A stretch of 55,234 bases of DNA from JASFBA01 sp034433695 (GCA_034433695.1 DAOUAK010000008.1:1-55234); one strand, 5' to 3'. Shown: positions 17,867 through 26,258, numbered from the stretch's first letter. Program-made: numbers and translations. Notes: generated by a model from the letters alone, not told the origin.

Positions 17867-18600
17867 TCCTCTTCCCTCCGTACCACCGAACGGGCCTGCC
17901 GAGGCTGGGGCACCACTTCCTCTCGGATGAGCCGCCCATCGTGGAGGTGAAGGATGCGGCGGGTATGCTCGGCGATGGTGCGATCGTGGGTGACAAAGAC
18001 GATGGTGATGCCCCGCTCCCGGTTCAGGCGCTGGAAGATGGCCATAATCTCCTCGCCGGAGGCGCTGTCGAGGTTTCCGGTGGGCTCGTCGGCCAGGATG
18101 ATGGCCGGATCGGTCACCAGAGCGCGAGCGATGGCCACACGCTGCTGCTCGCCGCCGGAGAGTTCGCTGGGATGGTGATGCAGGCGGTCTCCCAGACCGA
18201 CCGCTTCCAGGGCGGCGACGGCCCGTTTCCGCCGCCGGCCGGCCCCTACGCCGCTGTAGATAAGCGGCAGTTCGACATTCCGCAGGGCCGTCGTCCGCGG
18301 CAGCAGGTTAAAAGTCTGGAAGACAAAGCCGATCTTACGGTTGCGCACTTCGGCCAGTTCGTTGTCGGACAGGGTATCCACCCGCTGGCCCTCGAGAAGG
18401 TAGGTGCCGGAGGTGGGCACGTCCAGGCAGCCCATGATATTCATCAGCGTGGATTTTCCCGAGCCGGAGGGCCCCATAATGGCCAGAAGTTCCCCTCGGG
18501 CAATTCGGAGGCTGACGCCCCGCAGGGCGTGTACCCGCACCTCGCCCATACGGTAGACCTTGGTGATGCCTTCCAGTTGGATGACCGGGTGATCGTCCAC
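17863..18600 (-). CDS. MacB-type ABC transporter ATPase
   Basis: The 245-residue ATPase of the LolD/MacB family has Walker A GPSGSGKST, the signature LSGGEQQRVAIARAL, Walker B IILADEPTGNLDS and H-loop VTHD. The GTG start at 18600 is chosen because AGGAGG lies 6 nt upstream and the frame upstream of it runs through the adaptor gene. There is a 10-nt gap after the adaptor and a 4-nt overlap with the permease. Confidence 0.88.
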   Translation of the reverse strand: MDDHPVIQLEGITKVYRMGEVRVHALRGVSLRIARGELLAIMGPSGSGKSTLMNIMGCLDVPTSGTYLLEGQRVDTLSDNELAEVRNRKIGFVFQTFNLLPRTTALRNVELPLIYSGVGAGRRRKRAVAALEAVGLGDRLHHHPSELSGGEQQRVAIARALVTDPAIILADEPTGNLDSASGEEIMAIFQRLNRERGITIVFVTHDRTIAEHTRRILHLHDGRLIREEVVPQPRQARSVVRREEE

Positions 18601-18610
18601 CGCTTCCCTC

Positions 18611-20149
18611 CTAGGGGCGCACCCGCATGGGCTGGCCTGAGGAGGCGTTCCGGAGGATCTCCTGCAACTGGTCCTGCTGAACCACCCCACGGACGAAAAT
18701 GGTTTCCCCTTCTTCCAGACCCGAGACCACCTCGACCACTTCCGCACCTTCCATTCCCAACTGGACGGGAACACGTTTCAGTTCTTTCCCCGGAAGCACC
18801 TTTTCCACATAGGGCTGTCCATCCTGACCCAGCCGCACCGCCCGGCGCGGCACGATCAGGACGTTGCCGGCCCGGCCGGTGATGATGCGGGCGTTGACCG
18901 TCAGGCCGGGACGCACTTGGGCTTCTCCCAGGTCGGTCAGACGCAGGCGCACGCGGTAGGTGATGACCCCCTGGGCGGTGGTGGGGGAAAGGGCGACCTC
19001 CTCCACCCGGCCCGGCAGTTCCACGCCCGGGAGGGCATCGAGCGAGATGCGGGCCTCTTGCCCCACCCGAATCCTGCCGATGTCCACCTCGTCCACTTCC
19101 ACATCTACCCGGTAAGAGGAAAGGTCGGCCAGGATCAGGATGGGGGTGAGGGAGGAGACCTGGTCGTAGGGATTGACCAGGACCGTGGTGACCACGCCGT
19201 CGAAGGGGGCCTGCAGGGTGGCCTTTTCCAGTTGGGCCTGGGCCAGATTTAAGGAGGCGCGGGCCTGTTCGACCGAGGCCCGGGCCGCGGCCAGTTCCTG
19301 GGCGGTTGCTCCGTTGAGCAGCCGTTCCAGGTTGGCCCGGGCCGAGGCCACCTGCGCCTGGGTGGTGCGGGAGGAACTTTCTTCCCGCTGTTTGGCCGCT
19401 TCATAGGCCAGGCGGGCCTGCTCCATAGCCGCCTCGGCGTTCTGAACGGCCCGCCAGGCCCGTTCCTCGGCCTGCCGGTTCTCCTCCGGAAGTTCCTGCT
19501 TGTATTTTTCCAGGCGCTGCTCCAGTTCGCGGTTATCCCAGTAAATCTGGGAGTAGGCGGCCTGGGCGTCGCGGAGGGCATTGGCGGCCTGGATCCAACT
19601 CAGGCGGGCCTGCTCGGTGGCCGCAGAGAGGGTGACCCGGCTTTCCTGCTGGGCGGCCAGGGCCTGGTTCAGGGCACTCTGGGCGGCGGCGATATCTTCT
19701 TCCCGGGCCCCGGCCAGGAGTTTTTGCAGATTGGCTTCGGCCACCTCCACGCCGGCCTGGGCCTGGGCCAGTTGCAGTTCCAGGTCCTTTTTCTCCAGCA
19801 CGGCCAGTACCTGGCCGGCCCGCACCCGCTCTCCGGTGGAGACGGCAATCTCCTCCAGCCGGCCGGCGATGGAGAAAGAGAGGGTGGCCTGCCGGGCCGG
19901 CATCAGGTTGCCGGTGGCCTCGACGACCTCCAGGACCTCCCCGCGCTGCACCGTATAGACCACACCGCCGGCCAGAGGGTCAGGCTGGGGACGGTTCACC
20001 CAGAGGCGGTAGCCGCCGAGGGCCACGCCCACCAGGACGACCAGGGCGATGAGGAAATTCCAGTAGCGCTTCCTGGTTACGCTCCGCAGGACGATCAAAG
20101 CGATCAGGATGACGGCCAGGACGAGCCATACCAGCCAGAACCTTTCCAC
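18611..20149 (-). CDS. HlyD/MacA-type adaptor with two N-terminal membrane helices
   Basis: The 512-residue membrane-fusion-type protein has two N-terminal hydrophobic segments (FWLVWLVLAVILIALIVL and FLIALVVLVGVALGGY) instead of the single anchor of MacA, then a split lipoyl domain (about 80-125 and 320-350), a long Ala/Gln/Glu-rich coiled-coil hairpin (about 125-320) and beta-barrel and membrane-proximal domains to the end. The GTG start at 20149 has AAGGAGG 6 nt upstream. It is first in the operon with the MacB-like ATPase and permease. Such adaptors also occur in monoderm-like cells without TolC partners. Confidence 0.83.
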   Translation of the reverse strand: MERFWLVWLVLAVILIALIVLRSVTRKRYWNFLIALVVLVGVALGGYRLWVNRPQPDPLAGGVVYTVQRGEVLEVVEATGNLMPARQATLSFSIAGRLEEIAVSTGERVRAGQVLAVLEKKDLELQLAQAQAGVEVAEANLQKLLAGAREEDIAAAQSALNQALAAQQESRVTLSAATEQARLSWIQAANALRDAQAAYSQIYWDNRELEQRLEKYKQELPEENRQAEERAWRAVQNAEAAMEQARLAYEAAKQREESSSRTTQAQVASARANLERLLNGATAQELAAARASVEQARASLNLAQAQLEKATLQAPFDGVVTTVLVNPYDQVSSLTPILILADLSSYRVDVEVDEVDIGRIRVGQEARISLDALPGVELPGRVEEVALSPTTAQGVITYRVRLRLTDLGEAQVRPGLTVNARIITGRAGNVLIVPRRAVRLGQDGQPYVEKVLPGKELKRVPVQLGMEGAEVVEVVSGLEEGETIFVRGVVQQDQLQEILRNASSGQPMRVRP

Positions 20150-20206
20150 TTCGAACCTCCTTGCCGATGGGCAGATTCTTCTTACCTCTGATATTTCACG
20201 ATGCAA

Positions 20207-20235
20207 ATTATATGACGGCCGGCCGGAGTTGTCAA
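20207..20235 (-). promoter_or_regulatory. Consensus promoter of the MacAB-like operon
   Basis: TTGACA (20230-20235) and TATAAT (20207-20212) on the minus strand, with a 17-nt spacer, sit 58 nt upstream of the adaptor start. Both hexamers are exact consensus, predicting strong constitutive expression unless repressed. Confidence 0.88.
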
Positions 20236-20252
20236 ACGAGGAAATGGCGGGT

Positions 20253-20280
20253 TTGACAGCCGGGGTTTCGGTGCTAAAAT
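20253..20280 (+). promoter_or_regulatory. Promoter of ccmEF
   Basis: TTGACA (20253-20258) and TAAAAT (20275-20280) with a 16-nt spacer lie about 72 nt upstream of ccmE. It is divergent from the MacAB-like promoter, with the two -35 elements 17 bp apart. Confidence 0.75.
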
Positions 20281-20351
20281 ATCACCAGGCCGATGGCATT
20301 TTCACCGTCTTTTCAGTAATTTGTGGAAAGCGTGGTTTTGGAGGTGGATGG

Positions 20352-20732
20352 ATGAAGCCCGTTTATATTATCGGAGGCGTGGTGGTGCTGGCGGCGATCG
20401 TGCTGGGGGCGCTGGCCTTTGTCAACACCCTGACCCCTTACGTCTCCATCGCCGAGGCACGTACCTCCGGCCGCACCGTGCAGGTGCACGGTTTTCTCAA
20501 GGAGACGCTGGGCTATGATGCAGAGGGCCGCTTCCGCTTCGTCCTGGTGGACGAGAAAGGCGACGAGATGATTGTGGTCTACGGCCAGGCCAAGCCGGCC
20601 AACTTTGAACAGGCCACCGGTTTTGTCGTCATCGGCCGCTACGAAGCCGAGGCCGGGATCTTCCGGGCCGACCAGATTCTGGTCAAGTGCCCTTCCAAGT
20701 ACCAGGAACAGGGCGGGGAGATGTCCCCATGA
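20352..20732 (+). CDS. ccmE: Cytochrome c maturation heme chaperone CcmE, Cys variant
   Basis: The 126-residue protein has an N-terminal membrane anchor (YIIGGVVVLAAIVLGALAF) and an OB-fold heme-carrying domain with VQVHGFLK and the terminal ADQILVKCPSKY. The canonical CcmE heme ligand motif is HxxxY; here it is CPSKY, i.e. CxxxY. Cys-type CcmE is known from archaea and some anaerobic bacteria that lack CcmH. GGAGGTGGATGG precedes the ATG. The stop overlaps ccmF by 4 nt. Confidence 0.88.
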   Translation: MKPVYIIGGVVVLAAIVLGALAFVNTLTPYVSIAEARTSGRTVQVHGFLKETLGYDAEGRFRFVLVDEKGDEMIVVYGQAKPANFEQATGFVVIGRYEAEAGIFRADQILVKCPSKYQEQGGEMSP

Positions 20733-23287
20733 CGGTGGGACCGCTTTTCCTGGTCGGGGCCCTCCTTTCGGCCCTGGGGGGCATGGGGGCCTCCTGGCAG
20801 GTCATTCGGGGCGACCGCCGTGGCCTGCGTTGGGCCCGGCTCCTGGCTTTCCTTGCCCTGGCCCTGGTGGGCGGCGCCTCGATCCTCCTGCTGGCGCTCA
20901 TTCTGGCCCAGCGCTATGACGTGGCCTATGTTTACCTGAACACCTCCCGCGACCTGGCCTTTTTCTACCGCCTTTCCGCTTTCTGGGCCGGCCAGGAGGG
21001 AAGTCTCCTTCTCTGGCTTCTCCTCACCGCCGGCCTGACCGTCCTCCAGATTCGCCGGGCTCGCCAGTTTGAGCCGTATGTGCTCTTTTTTCTGCTCCTC
21101 ATCCAGGCCGGCCTGTCCGTCTTTCTCCTGGTGAACAGCCCCTTTACCCCGACGGCTGCGCTCCTTCCGTCGGCGGGGGCGGTTCTGGACGGGCAGGGGA
21201 TGAAGCCGGTTCTGCAAAATCCCTGGATGGTAGCCCACCCCCCGGTGCTCTTCCTGGGCTATGCCGGCCTGGCCGTCCCCTTCGCCTATGCCCTGGCCGG
21301 CCTCTGGCGGCGCGATTACGAGGAATGGGTGTCGCCGGCCCTGTCCTGGGGTCTCCTGGGTTGGTTCTTCCTGGGGATGGGCATCCTCCTGGGGGCTTTC
21401 TGGGCCTATGAGACGCTGGGATGGGGCGGCTACTGGGGGTGGGACCCGGTGGAGAACAGTTCCCTTCTTCCCTGGCTCACCGGAACGGCCCTCCTTCACG
21501 GCCTCCTCATCCAGCGCCGGCGCCGGCGGTTGCGCCACGGCAACTTTATCCTGGCCCTGCTGACCTACCTCCTGGTGCTCCTGGCCACCTTCCTGACCCG
21601 TAGCGGCGTCCTGGGCGAGGCCTCGGTGCATTCCTTTGCTCCCAGCACGCTGACCCCGTGGATGCTGGGGCTGATGATACTTGTGGCGGTGGCCGGCTCC
21701 GTCCTTCTGGCCTCGCGCTGGAGCGACCTTCCGCCCGGCCCCGTCTTCGCCGGACAGCGGAGGGATGGGGATGCCCCGCCTTCTGAAGAGGGAACGGCCG
21801 GCACGGTCGGAACGAGCCTGGCCTCCTGGTTCTCCCGCGATTTTACCTTTCTCCTGACCCTTTTGCTTCTGGTCCTCATCGCCGCGCCCATCCTGGCCGG
21901 CACTCTGCTGCCGGTGTTTTCCCAACTGGGGGGGCGACTGACCCAGGTGGACACGGCTTTCTATCCCCAGACGACCGGGCCGGTCCTGGCCGGATTGCTC
22001 CTGGTGCTCGGGCTATGCCCGCTTCTGGGTTGGCGGGAGAGTGTCCTGGGGCGGCTGTTCCGGTTGCTCCTTGTTCCCGTTGTCCTGGCCGGGGGGGCGA
22101 CGGCTGCGGCCTATCTTCTGGGAGTCGGCCGGCCCGATTCTCTCCTCTTAATCTTCCTGGCGGCTCTGGCGCTGGGATCGAACGGAGTCATGGTGGTGCG
22201 TACCGTTCGCCGGGGCCCGCTCCATTTGGGTGGGTATCTGGCCCACGTCGGGCTGGGCATGGCGGTGGTGGGCATTGTGGCCTCCTCGGTCTACAGCGTA
22301 GACTATCGGGATGTCCGGGGAAATTCCTCCCTCTTTTTGCCGGCGAATCAGGCGCAGGAGGCGCTGGGGTATCGCTTCACCTTCATCCAGCGGCAGGAGA
22401 GCGGGGATGCTTTTTCCCAGGAGCAGGGAAGCCCGGCCCGCCCGGTGTACTATATCCAGGTCGAGCACGGTTCGGAGCAATTCCTGGCCGCTCTGGAGGA
22501 ACTGGAGTGGAATCCCCAGGATGGCACCCTGGGCACATGGCCGTATGTGCGGCGGTATCTCACCCATGACCTCTACATCGCTGCCCATGCTTACTTCCTT
22601 GGGAGTGGGGAGGAGGCTGTTTTAGAACCGGGGCAGGAGACTGTATTGGCCGGCCGCACCTTTACCCTTCGGGAGGTACGGAGTGCGCCGCCTTACGTCC
22701 AGGCGGTGCTTGGGGTGCAGGCGACAGGGATCAGCCGGACCATCACCCCCACCTACGCCCTGGCGGGCACCTCGGCGCGCGGCCAGCCGGCCTCCCTTCC
22801 CGACGGCACGGTGGTCTCGGTCGAGGAGGCCGGCTTCAGCCTGGAACTTTCCGAGGGGCAACCGCTGGCGATGGGCGCTTATACGGTGACCCTCGTGGAT
22901 CTGGTGATGCTCCGGCATGACCTGGTCACCCAGACGGTGGCCGGGGCCGTGATCGAACTGGCCTCGCCGGAGGGTGTCACGGTCGTCACCCCGACCTGGG
23001 TGGTGGGGGCCGAAGGGGCCGAGGGGCCGCCAGTGGTGCTTCCTTCTGGCATAACGGTGCGGCTTGCCGGGATGGATGTGTCGAGCCGCTTCGTTCGGTT
23101 GCTGCTCTCCCGGCCGGGCCTCATCTGGTTGACGGTGCAACGCCCCGAAGACCTGCTCGGCACGTTGGTGGTGCAGGTCAGCCTAAAGCCCGGCATCAAC
23201 CTGCTCTGGCTGGGTGGGGTGCTCCTCCTTCTAGGGACGGCCGTGGCGACGGTCCGGCGGTGGCGGGAGGGAAAGCGCGGGGTATAA
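20729..23287 (+). CDS. ccmF: Cytochrome c heme lyase subunit CcmF
   Basis: The 852-residue membrane protein has the heme-handling WWD motif GWGGYWGWDPVENSSLLPWL at about residues 231-250 and many transmembrane segments up to about residue 530. A large extracytoplasmic domain of roughly 300 residues and a final membrane helix (LLWLGGVLLLLGTAVA) follow, making it longer than the usual 650 residues. It attaches heme delivered by CcmE to apocytochromes c. No ccmA, B, C, G or H is present in the window, so the rest of the system must lie elsewhere. Confidence 0.92.
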   Translation: MTVGPLFLVGALLSALGGMGASWQVIRGDRRGLRWARLLAFLALALVGGASILLLALILAQRYDVAYVYLNTSRDLAFFYRLSAFWAGQEGSLLLWLLLTAGLTVLQIRRARQFEPYVLFFLLLIQAGLSVFLLVNSPFTPTAALLPSAGAVLDGQGMKPVLQNPWMVAHPPVLFLGYAGLAVPFAYALAGLWRRDYEEWVSPALSWGLLGWFFLGMGILLGAFWAYETLGWGGYWGWDPVENSSLLPWLTGTALLHGLLIQRRRRRLRHGNFILALLTYLLVLLATFLTRSGVLGEASVHSFAPSTLTPWMLGLMILVAVAGSVLLASRWSDLPPGPVFAGQRRDGDAPPSEEGTAGTVGTSLASWFSRDFTFLLTLLLLVLIAAPILAGTLLPVFSQLGGRLTQVDTAFYPQTTGPVLAGLLLVLGLCPLLGWRESVLGRLFRLLLVPVVLAGGATAAAYLLGVGRPDSLLLIFLAALALGSNGVMVVRTVRRGPLHLGGYLAHVGLGMAVVGIVASSVYSVDYRDVRGNSSLFLPANQAQEALGYRFTFIQRQESGDAFSQEQGSPARPVYYIQVEHGSEQFLAALEELEWNPQDGTLGTWPYVRRYLTHDLYIAAHAYFLGSGEEAVLEPGQETVLAGRTFTLREVRSAPPYVQAVLGVQATGISRTITPTYALAGTSARGQPASLPDGTVVSVEEAGFSLELSEGQPLAMGAYTVTLVDLVMLRHDLVTQTVAGAVIELASPEGVTVVTPTWVVGAEGAEGPPVVLPSGITVRLAGMDVSSRFVRLLLSRPGLIWLTVQRPEDLLGTLVVQVSLKPGINLLWLGGVLLLLGTAVATVRRWREGKRGV

Positions 23288-23310
23288 GAGCCAGTTCGGA
23301 AACAAGTGCA

Positions 23311-23354
23311 GGACGGTCTTTCTAGGCCGTCCGGGCAGGCAAGAAAGCCTGCCC
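23311..23354. repeat. Double hairpin after ccmF
   Basis: GGACGG/CCGTCC (23311-23316 with 23327-23332) is followed directly by GGGCAGGC/GCCTGCCC (23333-23340 with 23347-23354, loop AAGAAA). The second stem belongs to the same GGGCAGG palindrome type as 485-511. It may end or attenuate ccmEF transcription before the PDZ gene; there is no T-tract. Confidence 0.6.
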
Positions 23355-23378
23355 TACGGGCAGTGGAGGGAAGAAAAG

Positions 23379-23933
23379 ATGCAGCAGGCGCATACCAGGT
23401 GGCTTGTTATCGTGCTGGTGGCGCTGGGCGGCCTGGTTTTGGGGCTGCTTTTCGGCGCGCTTTTGGGCGGCGTGGCCGGCTATGTCCTGGGGCGTGGCAT
23501 ATCGTTGCCGGCCGAGGTAGAGGCGGGAGAAGCAATCCCCGTTCCGACGCCGCCTCCCGAAGTGCGCACCTTTCCGTGGAGGTGGCCCTTTTGTCCCCCG
23601 TGCCCGGAGGTAACTCCGGGGCCTCTGCCGGAGGGAATCCCCACACTACCCCCAGGAGGATTCGGGGCCCGGGTGGAGCGGGTGATGCCGAATACGCCTG
23701 CCGAAAGGGCCGGCCTCCGGCCCGGGGATGTCATTATGGCGGTGGGCGGTGACCGCGTCACGCCGGGGCGTTCCCTGGCCGACCTGATCGCCCGCTACCG
23801 CCCGGGGGACGAGGTGACCCTTACGGTGCGGCGAGGCAACGAAGTACTCGAACTCCGGGTGCGTCTGGAGGAGCACCCGGAACGTCCCGGTCAGGCCTAT
23901 CTGGGCATCTATTTCGCGCCGGCCTGGCCCTGA
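23379..23933 (+). CDS. Membrane-anchored PDZ-domain protein
   Basis: The 184-residue product has an N-terminal membrane helix (about 8-38), a Pro-rich linker (about 45-90) and one PDZ domain (about 95-175) with VERVMPNTPAERAGLRPGDVI and AVGGDRV, as in HtrA/DegP-type PDZ domains, but no protease domain. GTGGAGGGAAGAAAAG precedes the ATG. It may be a substrate-presenting or scaffold protein at the membrane. It converges with the aminotransferase gene with a gap of only 3 nt. Confidence 0.75.
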   Translation: MQQAHTRWLVIVLVALGGLVLGLLFGALLGGVAGYVLGRGISLPAEVEAGEAIPVPTPPPEVRTFPWRWPFCPPCPEVTPGPLPEGIPTLPPGGFGARVERVMPNTPAERAGLRPGDVIMAVGGDRVTPGRSLADLIARYRPGDEVTLTVRRGNEVLELRVRLEEHPERPGQAYLGIYFAPAWP

Positions 23934-23936
23934 TGT

Positions 23937-25100
23937 TCACAGCCGGCCCAGGGCTTCGCGCATTCGTTCCAACGCCTTTTGGATATTGGCGATAGAGTTG
24001 GCGTAGGAGAGGCGCAGATAGCCCTCGCCGTACTCCCCGAAGGCTGTCCCGGAGAGGACGGCCACGCCGGCCTCCTGGAGGAGGTAGTCGGCGATCTCCT
24101 TCGAGGGCCGGCCGAAGGCCTTCACATTGGGGAAGGCGTAAAAAGCCCCGGCCGGTGTTCGGCAGTGCACCCCCGGGATGGCGTTCAATCCGGCTACGAT
24201 CACATCGCGTCGCCGGCGGAACTCGGCGACCATTTGCTCCACGGCATCCTGCGGCCCGGTCAGGCCGGCGATGCCGGCCCGCTGGGTAAAGGCGGCCGTG
24301 CAGGAGACGCTGTTGGTGACCAGACGGGCGACCCCTGCCGCCAGTGCCTCCGGCATCACCCCGTAGCCCATCCGCCATCCGGTCATGGCGTAGGTCTTGG
24401 AAAAGCCGTCCAGGATGATCGTGCGTTCCTGCATCCCGGGCAGGGAGGCGATGCTTACGAATTCGCCCTCGTAGAGGATGCGGGAGTAGATCTCATCGGA
24501 GAGGACGTAGCAATCGTTCTCCTGGACCAGTTCGGCGATGGTCTCCAGGTCGGCCCGGCAGAGGACGCCCCCGGTGGGGTTCTGAGGGGAGTTGATGATG
24601 ACCAGTTTGGTGCGCCGGTTGATGACCCGTCGGAAGATGTCCAGGTCGAAACAAAAGTCGTTTTCCTCCAGGAGAGGGACCGGCACGGCCTTGGCGCCGA
24701 CGAAGTTGATCATGGATTCGTAGATCGGGAAGCCGGGGTTGGGGTAGATGACCTCGTCGCCGGGATCCACCAAGGCCAGGATGGTGAAGAAGATGATCGG
24801 TTTTCCGCCGGGGACGATGACCACGTTTCCCGGAGTGACGGGGATCTTACGGGTGCGGGCGACCTCCTCGGCCACGGCCTCCCGCAGTTCGGGGATACCG
24901 GCTGAGGGGGTATAGTGGGTATGGCCGGTTCTCAGGGCCTGGACGGCGGCCTCGATGATATTAGCGGGGGTGTCGAAATCGGGTTCGCCGATCTCCAGGT
25001 GGACGACCTCGCGTCCCTGGGCCTCGAGGGCTCTGGCGCGGACCAGCACCTCGAAGGCCGTTTCCGTTCCCAATCGGCTCATCCGTTCGGCGAAGCGCAT
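23937..25100 (-). CDS. PLP-dependent class I/II aminotransferase (aspartate-aminotransferase type)
   Basis: The 387-residue fold-type I enzyme contains the family sequence VVHLEIGEPDFDTP, NSPQNPTGG and the PLP-lysine segment DGFSKTYAMTGWRMGYG. It transfers amino groups between aspartate or other amino acids and 2-oxoglutarate; the exact donor is not resolved. The ATG at 25100 is chosen for GAGGAGGAAGTC upstream; longer in-frame starts lack a ribosome site. Probably cotranscribed with the small carrier gene upstream. Confidence 0.88.
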   Translation of the reverse strand: MRFAERMSRLGTETAFEVLVRARALEAQGREVVHLEIGEPDFDTPANIIEAAVQALRTGHTHYTPSAGIPELREAVAEEVARTRKIPVTPGNVVIVPGGKPIIFFTILALVDPGDEVIYPNPGFPIYESMINFVGAKAVPVPLLEENDFCFDLDIFRRVINRRTKLVIINSPQNPTGGVLCRADLETIAELVQENDCYVLSDEIYSRILYEGEFVSIASLPGMQERTIILDGFSKTYAMTGWRMGYGVMPEALAAGVARLVTNSVSCTAAFTQRAGIAGLTGPQDAVEQMVAEFRRRRDVIVAGLNAIPGVHCRTPAGAFYAFPNVKAFGRPSKEIADYLLQEAGVAVLSGTAFGEYGEGYLRLSYANSIANIQKALERMREALGRL

Positions 25101-25165
25101 GACTTCCTCCTCGTTGAGATCGAGGGCAGGGCGGCGTTGTCCTGCCCGGATACCATCCACCATTT

Positions 25166-25393
25166 TCATCCTCCTCCCAGGAGAGGGATCAGACGCACCT
25201 CGTCGCCTTCCTGGAGGAGGTAATCCTTCTGTACAAGGGAACCGTTGGCCAACACGGCGCCCACCAAAGCGGAGGGAATGCCGAGGTGGTGCAGCATCTC
25301 CTGTACCGGCCGGCCGGCCCAGCCCTCGAGGGAGATGGCTTCCTGGCCTCCGGCGTACTGGCGCAAGATACCCACCGCGATGATGCGAACCAC
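25166..25393 (-). CDS. MoaD/ThiS-family sulfur carrier protein
   Basis: The 75-residue beta-grasp protein ends in Gly-Gly-Gly after DEVRLIPLL, the adenylated and thiocarboxylated tail of MoaD/ThiS proteins. It can supply sulfur for molybdopterin or tungstopterin (needed by the AOR and hydroxylase encoded further right), thiamine or another cofactor. The GTG at 25393 is the likely start (AAAGGA upstream), because the in-frame ATG at 25429 lies inside the TATAAT of its own promoter. Confidence 0.75.
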   Translation of the reverse strand: MVRIIAVGILRQYAGGQEAISLEGWAGRPVQEMLHHLGIPSALVGAVLANGSLVQKDYLLQEGDEVRLIPLLGGG

Positions 25394-25427
25394 GGCCTGT
25401 CCTTTCGTCTGGATCGGTACGGGTTGC

Positions 25428-25457
25428 ATTATACCACAGGTCTTTCCCTTCGTCCAA
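25428..25457 (-). promoter_or_regulatory. Promoter of the MoaD-like carrier and aminotransferase
   Basis: Minus-strand TTGGAC (25452-25457), an 18-nt spacer and TATAAT (25428-25433). Divergent from the tRNA promoter, 8 bp away. Confidence 0.65.
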
Positions 25458-25465
25458 AAGCCGAT

Positions 25466-25494
25466 TTGACAAAATGGCGGATGTTCTGTATAAT
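25466..25494 (+). promoter_or_regulatory. Consensus promoter of the tRNA cluster
   Basis: TTGACA (25466-25471), 17-nt spacer, TATAAT (25489-25494), both exact consensus, 12 nt upstream of the first tRNA. This is a strong stable-RNA promoter expected to drive all five tRNA genes. Confidence 0.92.
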
Positions 25495-25506
25495 AGAAGT
25501 GTGCAG

Positions 25507-25593
25507 GCCGAGGTGGCGGAACTGGCAGACGCGCTAGGTTGAGGGCCTAGTGAGGGGTGTTCCCTCGTGCGGGTTCAAATCCCGCCTTCGGCA
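25507..25593 (+). tRNA. tRNA-Leu (anticodon GAG)
   Basis: Class II tRNA, 87 nt. Acceptor GCCGAGG pairs with CTTCGGC (25586-25592), the anticodon stem CTAGG/CCTAG encloses the loop TTGAGGG, a long variable arm TGAGGGGTGTTCCCTCG follows, and the T arm holds GGTTCAAAT. CCA is not encoded. Confidence 0.97.
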
Positions 25594-25633
25594 CTGCGAT
25601 TGGGCGAAGATGAGGGCCGTCCCTCGGCGTGAT

Positions 25634-25710
25634 GGGCGATTAGCTCAGTTGGAAGAGCGCCTCGCTTACACCGAGGAGGTTCACAGGTTCGAGCCCTGTA
25701 TCGCCCACCA
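25634..25710 (+). tRNA. tRNA-Val (anticodon TAC)
   Basis: Acceptor GGGCGAT (25634-25640) pairs with ATCGCCC (25700-25706). Anticodon stem CCTCG/CGAGG with loop CTTACAC, T loop GGTTCGAGC. The 3' ACCA is encoded in the DNA. Confidence 0.97.
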
Positions 25711-25716
25711 GAGGAT

Positions 25717-25789
25717 GCCGCGGTAGCTCAGTTGGTAGAGCATGTGACTGAAAATCACAGGGTCGTCGGTTCGATTCCGACCTGCGGCA
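25717..25789 (+). tRNA. tRNA-Phe (anticodon GAA)
   Basis: Acceptor GCCGCGG (25717-25723) pairs with CTGCGGC (25782-25788). Anticodon stem TGTGA/TCACA with loop CTGAAAA. T loop GGTTCGATT. The discriminator A is followed by CCT, so CCA is not encoded. Confidence 0.97.
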
Positions 25790-25796
25790 CCTATGG

Positions 25797-25873
25797 GCGG
25801 AAGTAGCTCAGCCTGGTAGAGCGTCTGCTTGCCAAGCAGATGGTCGCGGGTTCGAATCCCGTCTTCCGCTCCA
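25797..25873 (+). tRNA. tRNA-Gly (anticodon GCC)
   Basis: Acceptor GCGGAAG (25797-25803) pairs with CTTCCGC (25863-25869). Anticodon stem TCTGC/GCAGA with loop TTGCCAA. T loop GGTTCGAAT. CCA is encoded (25871-25873). Confidence 0.97.
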
Positions 25874-25880
25874 CATCGCG

Positions 25881-25900
25881 GGGGGGCCGGCCGGCCCCCC
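25881..25900. repeat. 20-bp perfect GC palindrome inside the tRNA cluster
   Basis: Six G, CCGGCCGG and six C form a perfect 10 + 10 palindrome between tRNA-Gly and the second tRNA-Leu. It could be a processing or partial-termination hairpin; no T-tract follows. Confidence 0.7.
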
Positions 25901-25922
25901 GTTCGTATGATGGCGGCCTTTG

Positions 25923-26006
25923 GCCGAAGTGGCGGAACCGGCAGACGCCGCGGACTTAAAATCCGCTGGGGGTAACCCCGTGGGGGTTCGAATCCCCCCT
26001 TCGGCA
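25923..26006 (+). tRNA. tRNA-Leu (anticodon TAA)
   Basis: Class II tRNA, 84 nt. Acceptor GCCGAAG (25923-25929) pairs with CTTCGGC (25999-26005), anticodon stem GCGGA/TCCGC with loop CTTAAAA, variable arm GGGGGTAACCCCG, T loop GGTTCGAAT. CCA is not encoded. A T-rich tract (TTTTTT at about 26012) follows and probably ends the cluster transcript. Confidence 0.96.
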
Positions 26007-26258
26007 TTGGTCTTTTTTCTCGGCTTGTTCCCCCTCCCTGCCCGATGGTCGCCGCGCCAAGTCAAATGATAAGGTTACCGATCCTTAGTGACGATGCTCC
26101 CGGAGAACACGGCCTCCTTTTCCTCCCGGAGCGAGGCCGTCGTTTGGCTTGTGGCTCATCAGCCGGCTCGGGTTCTGCGGAAACAGAACCAGTCTGCGGA
26201 CGACTGCCGTGTGGCAACGCGGGGTCGGAAACCTTGCCCATCCGGAAAAGCAATCTCC
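26007..26258. other. Intergenic stretch after the tRNA cluster
   Basis: About 250 nt with no supported gene. It holds a perfect 7-bp hairpin GGTTCTG/CAGAACC (26171-26190) and an imperfect GGCCTC/GAGGCC pair further left. A 72-codon minus-strand frame (26062-26280) encodes a Pro/Arg/Lys-rich peptide without a convincing ribosome site, so I do not annotate it as a gene. Confidence 0.5.

Noticed and set aside
25427..25429. ATG at 25429 as the start of the MoaD/ThiS-like gene.
   Set aside because: It lies within the TATAAT -10 box of the same promoter, so it would not be in the transcript; GTG at 25393 with AAAGGA upstream is used.
25881..25900. The GC palindrome in the tRNA cluster as a definite intrinsic terminator.
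   Set aside because: There is no T-tract after either arm, so termination is not supported; annotated only as a palindrome.
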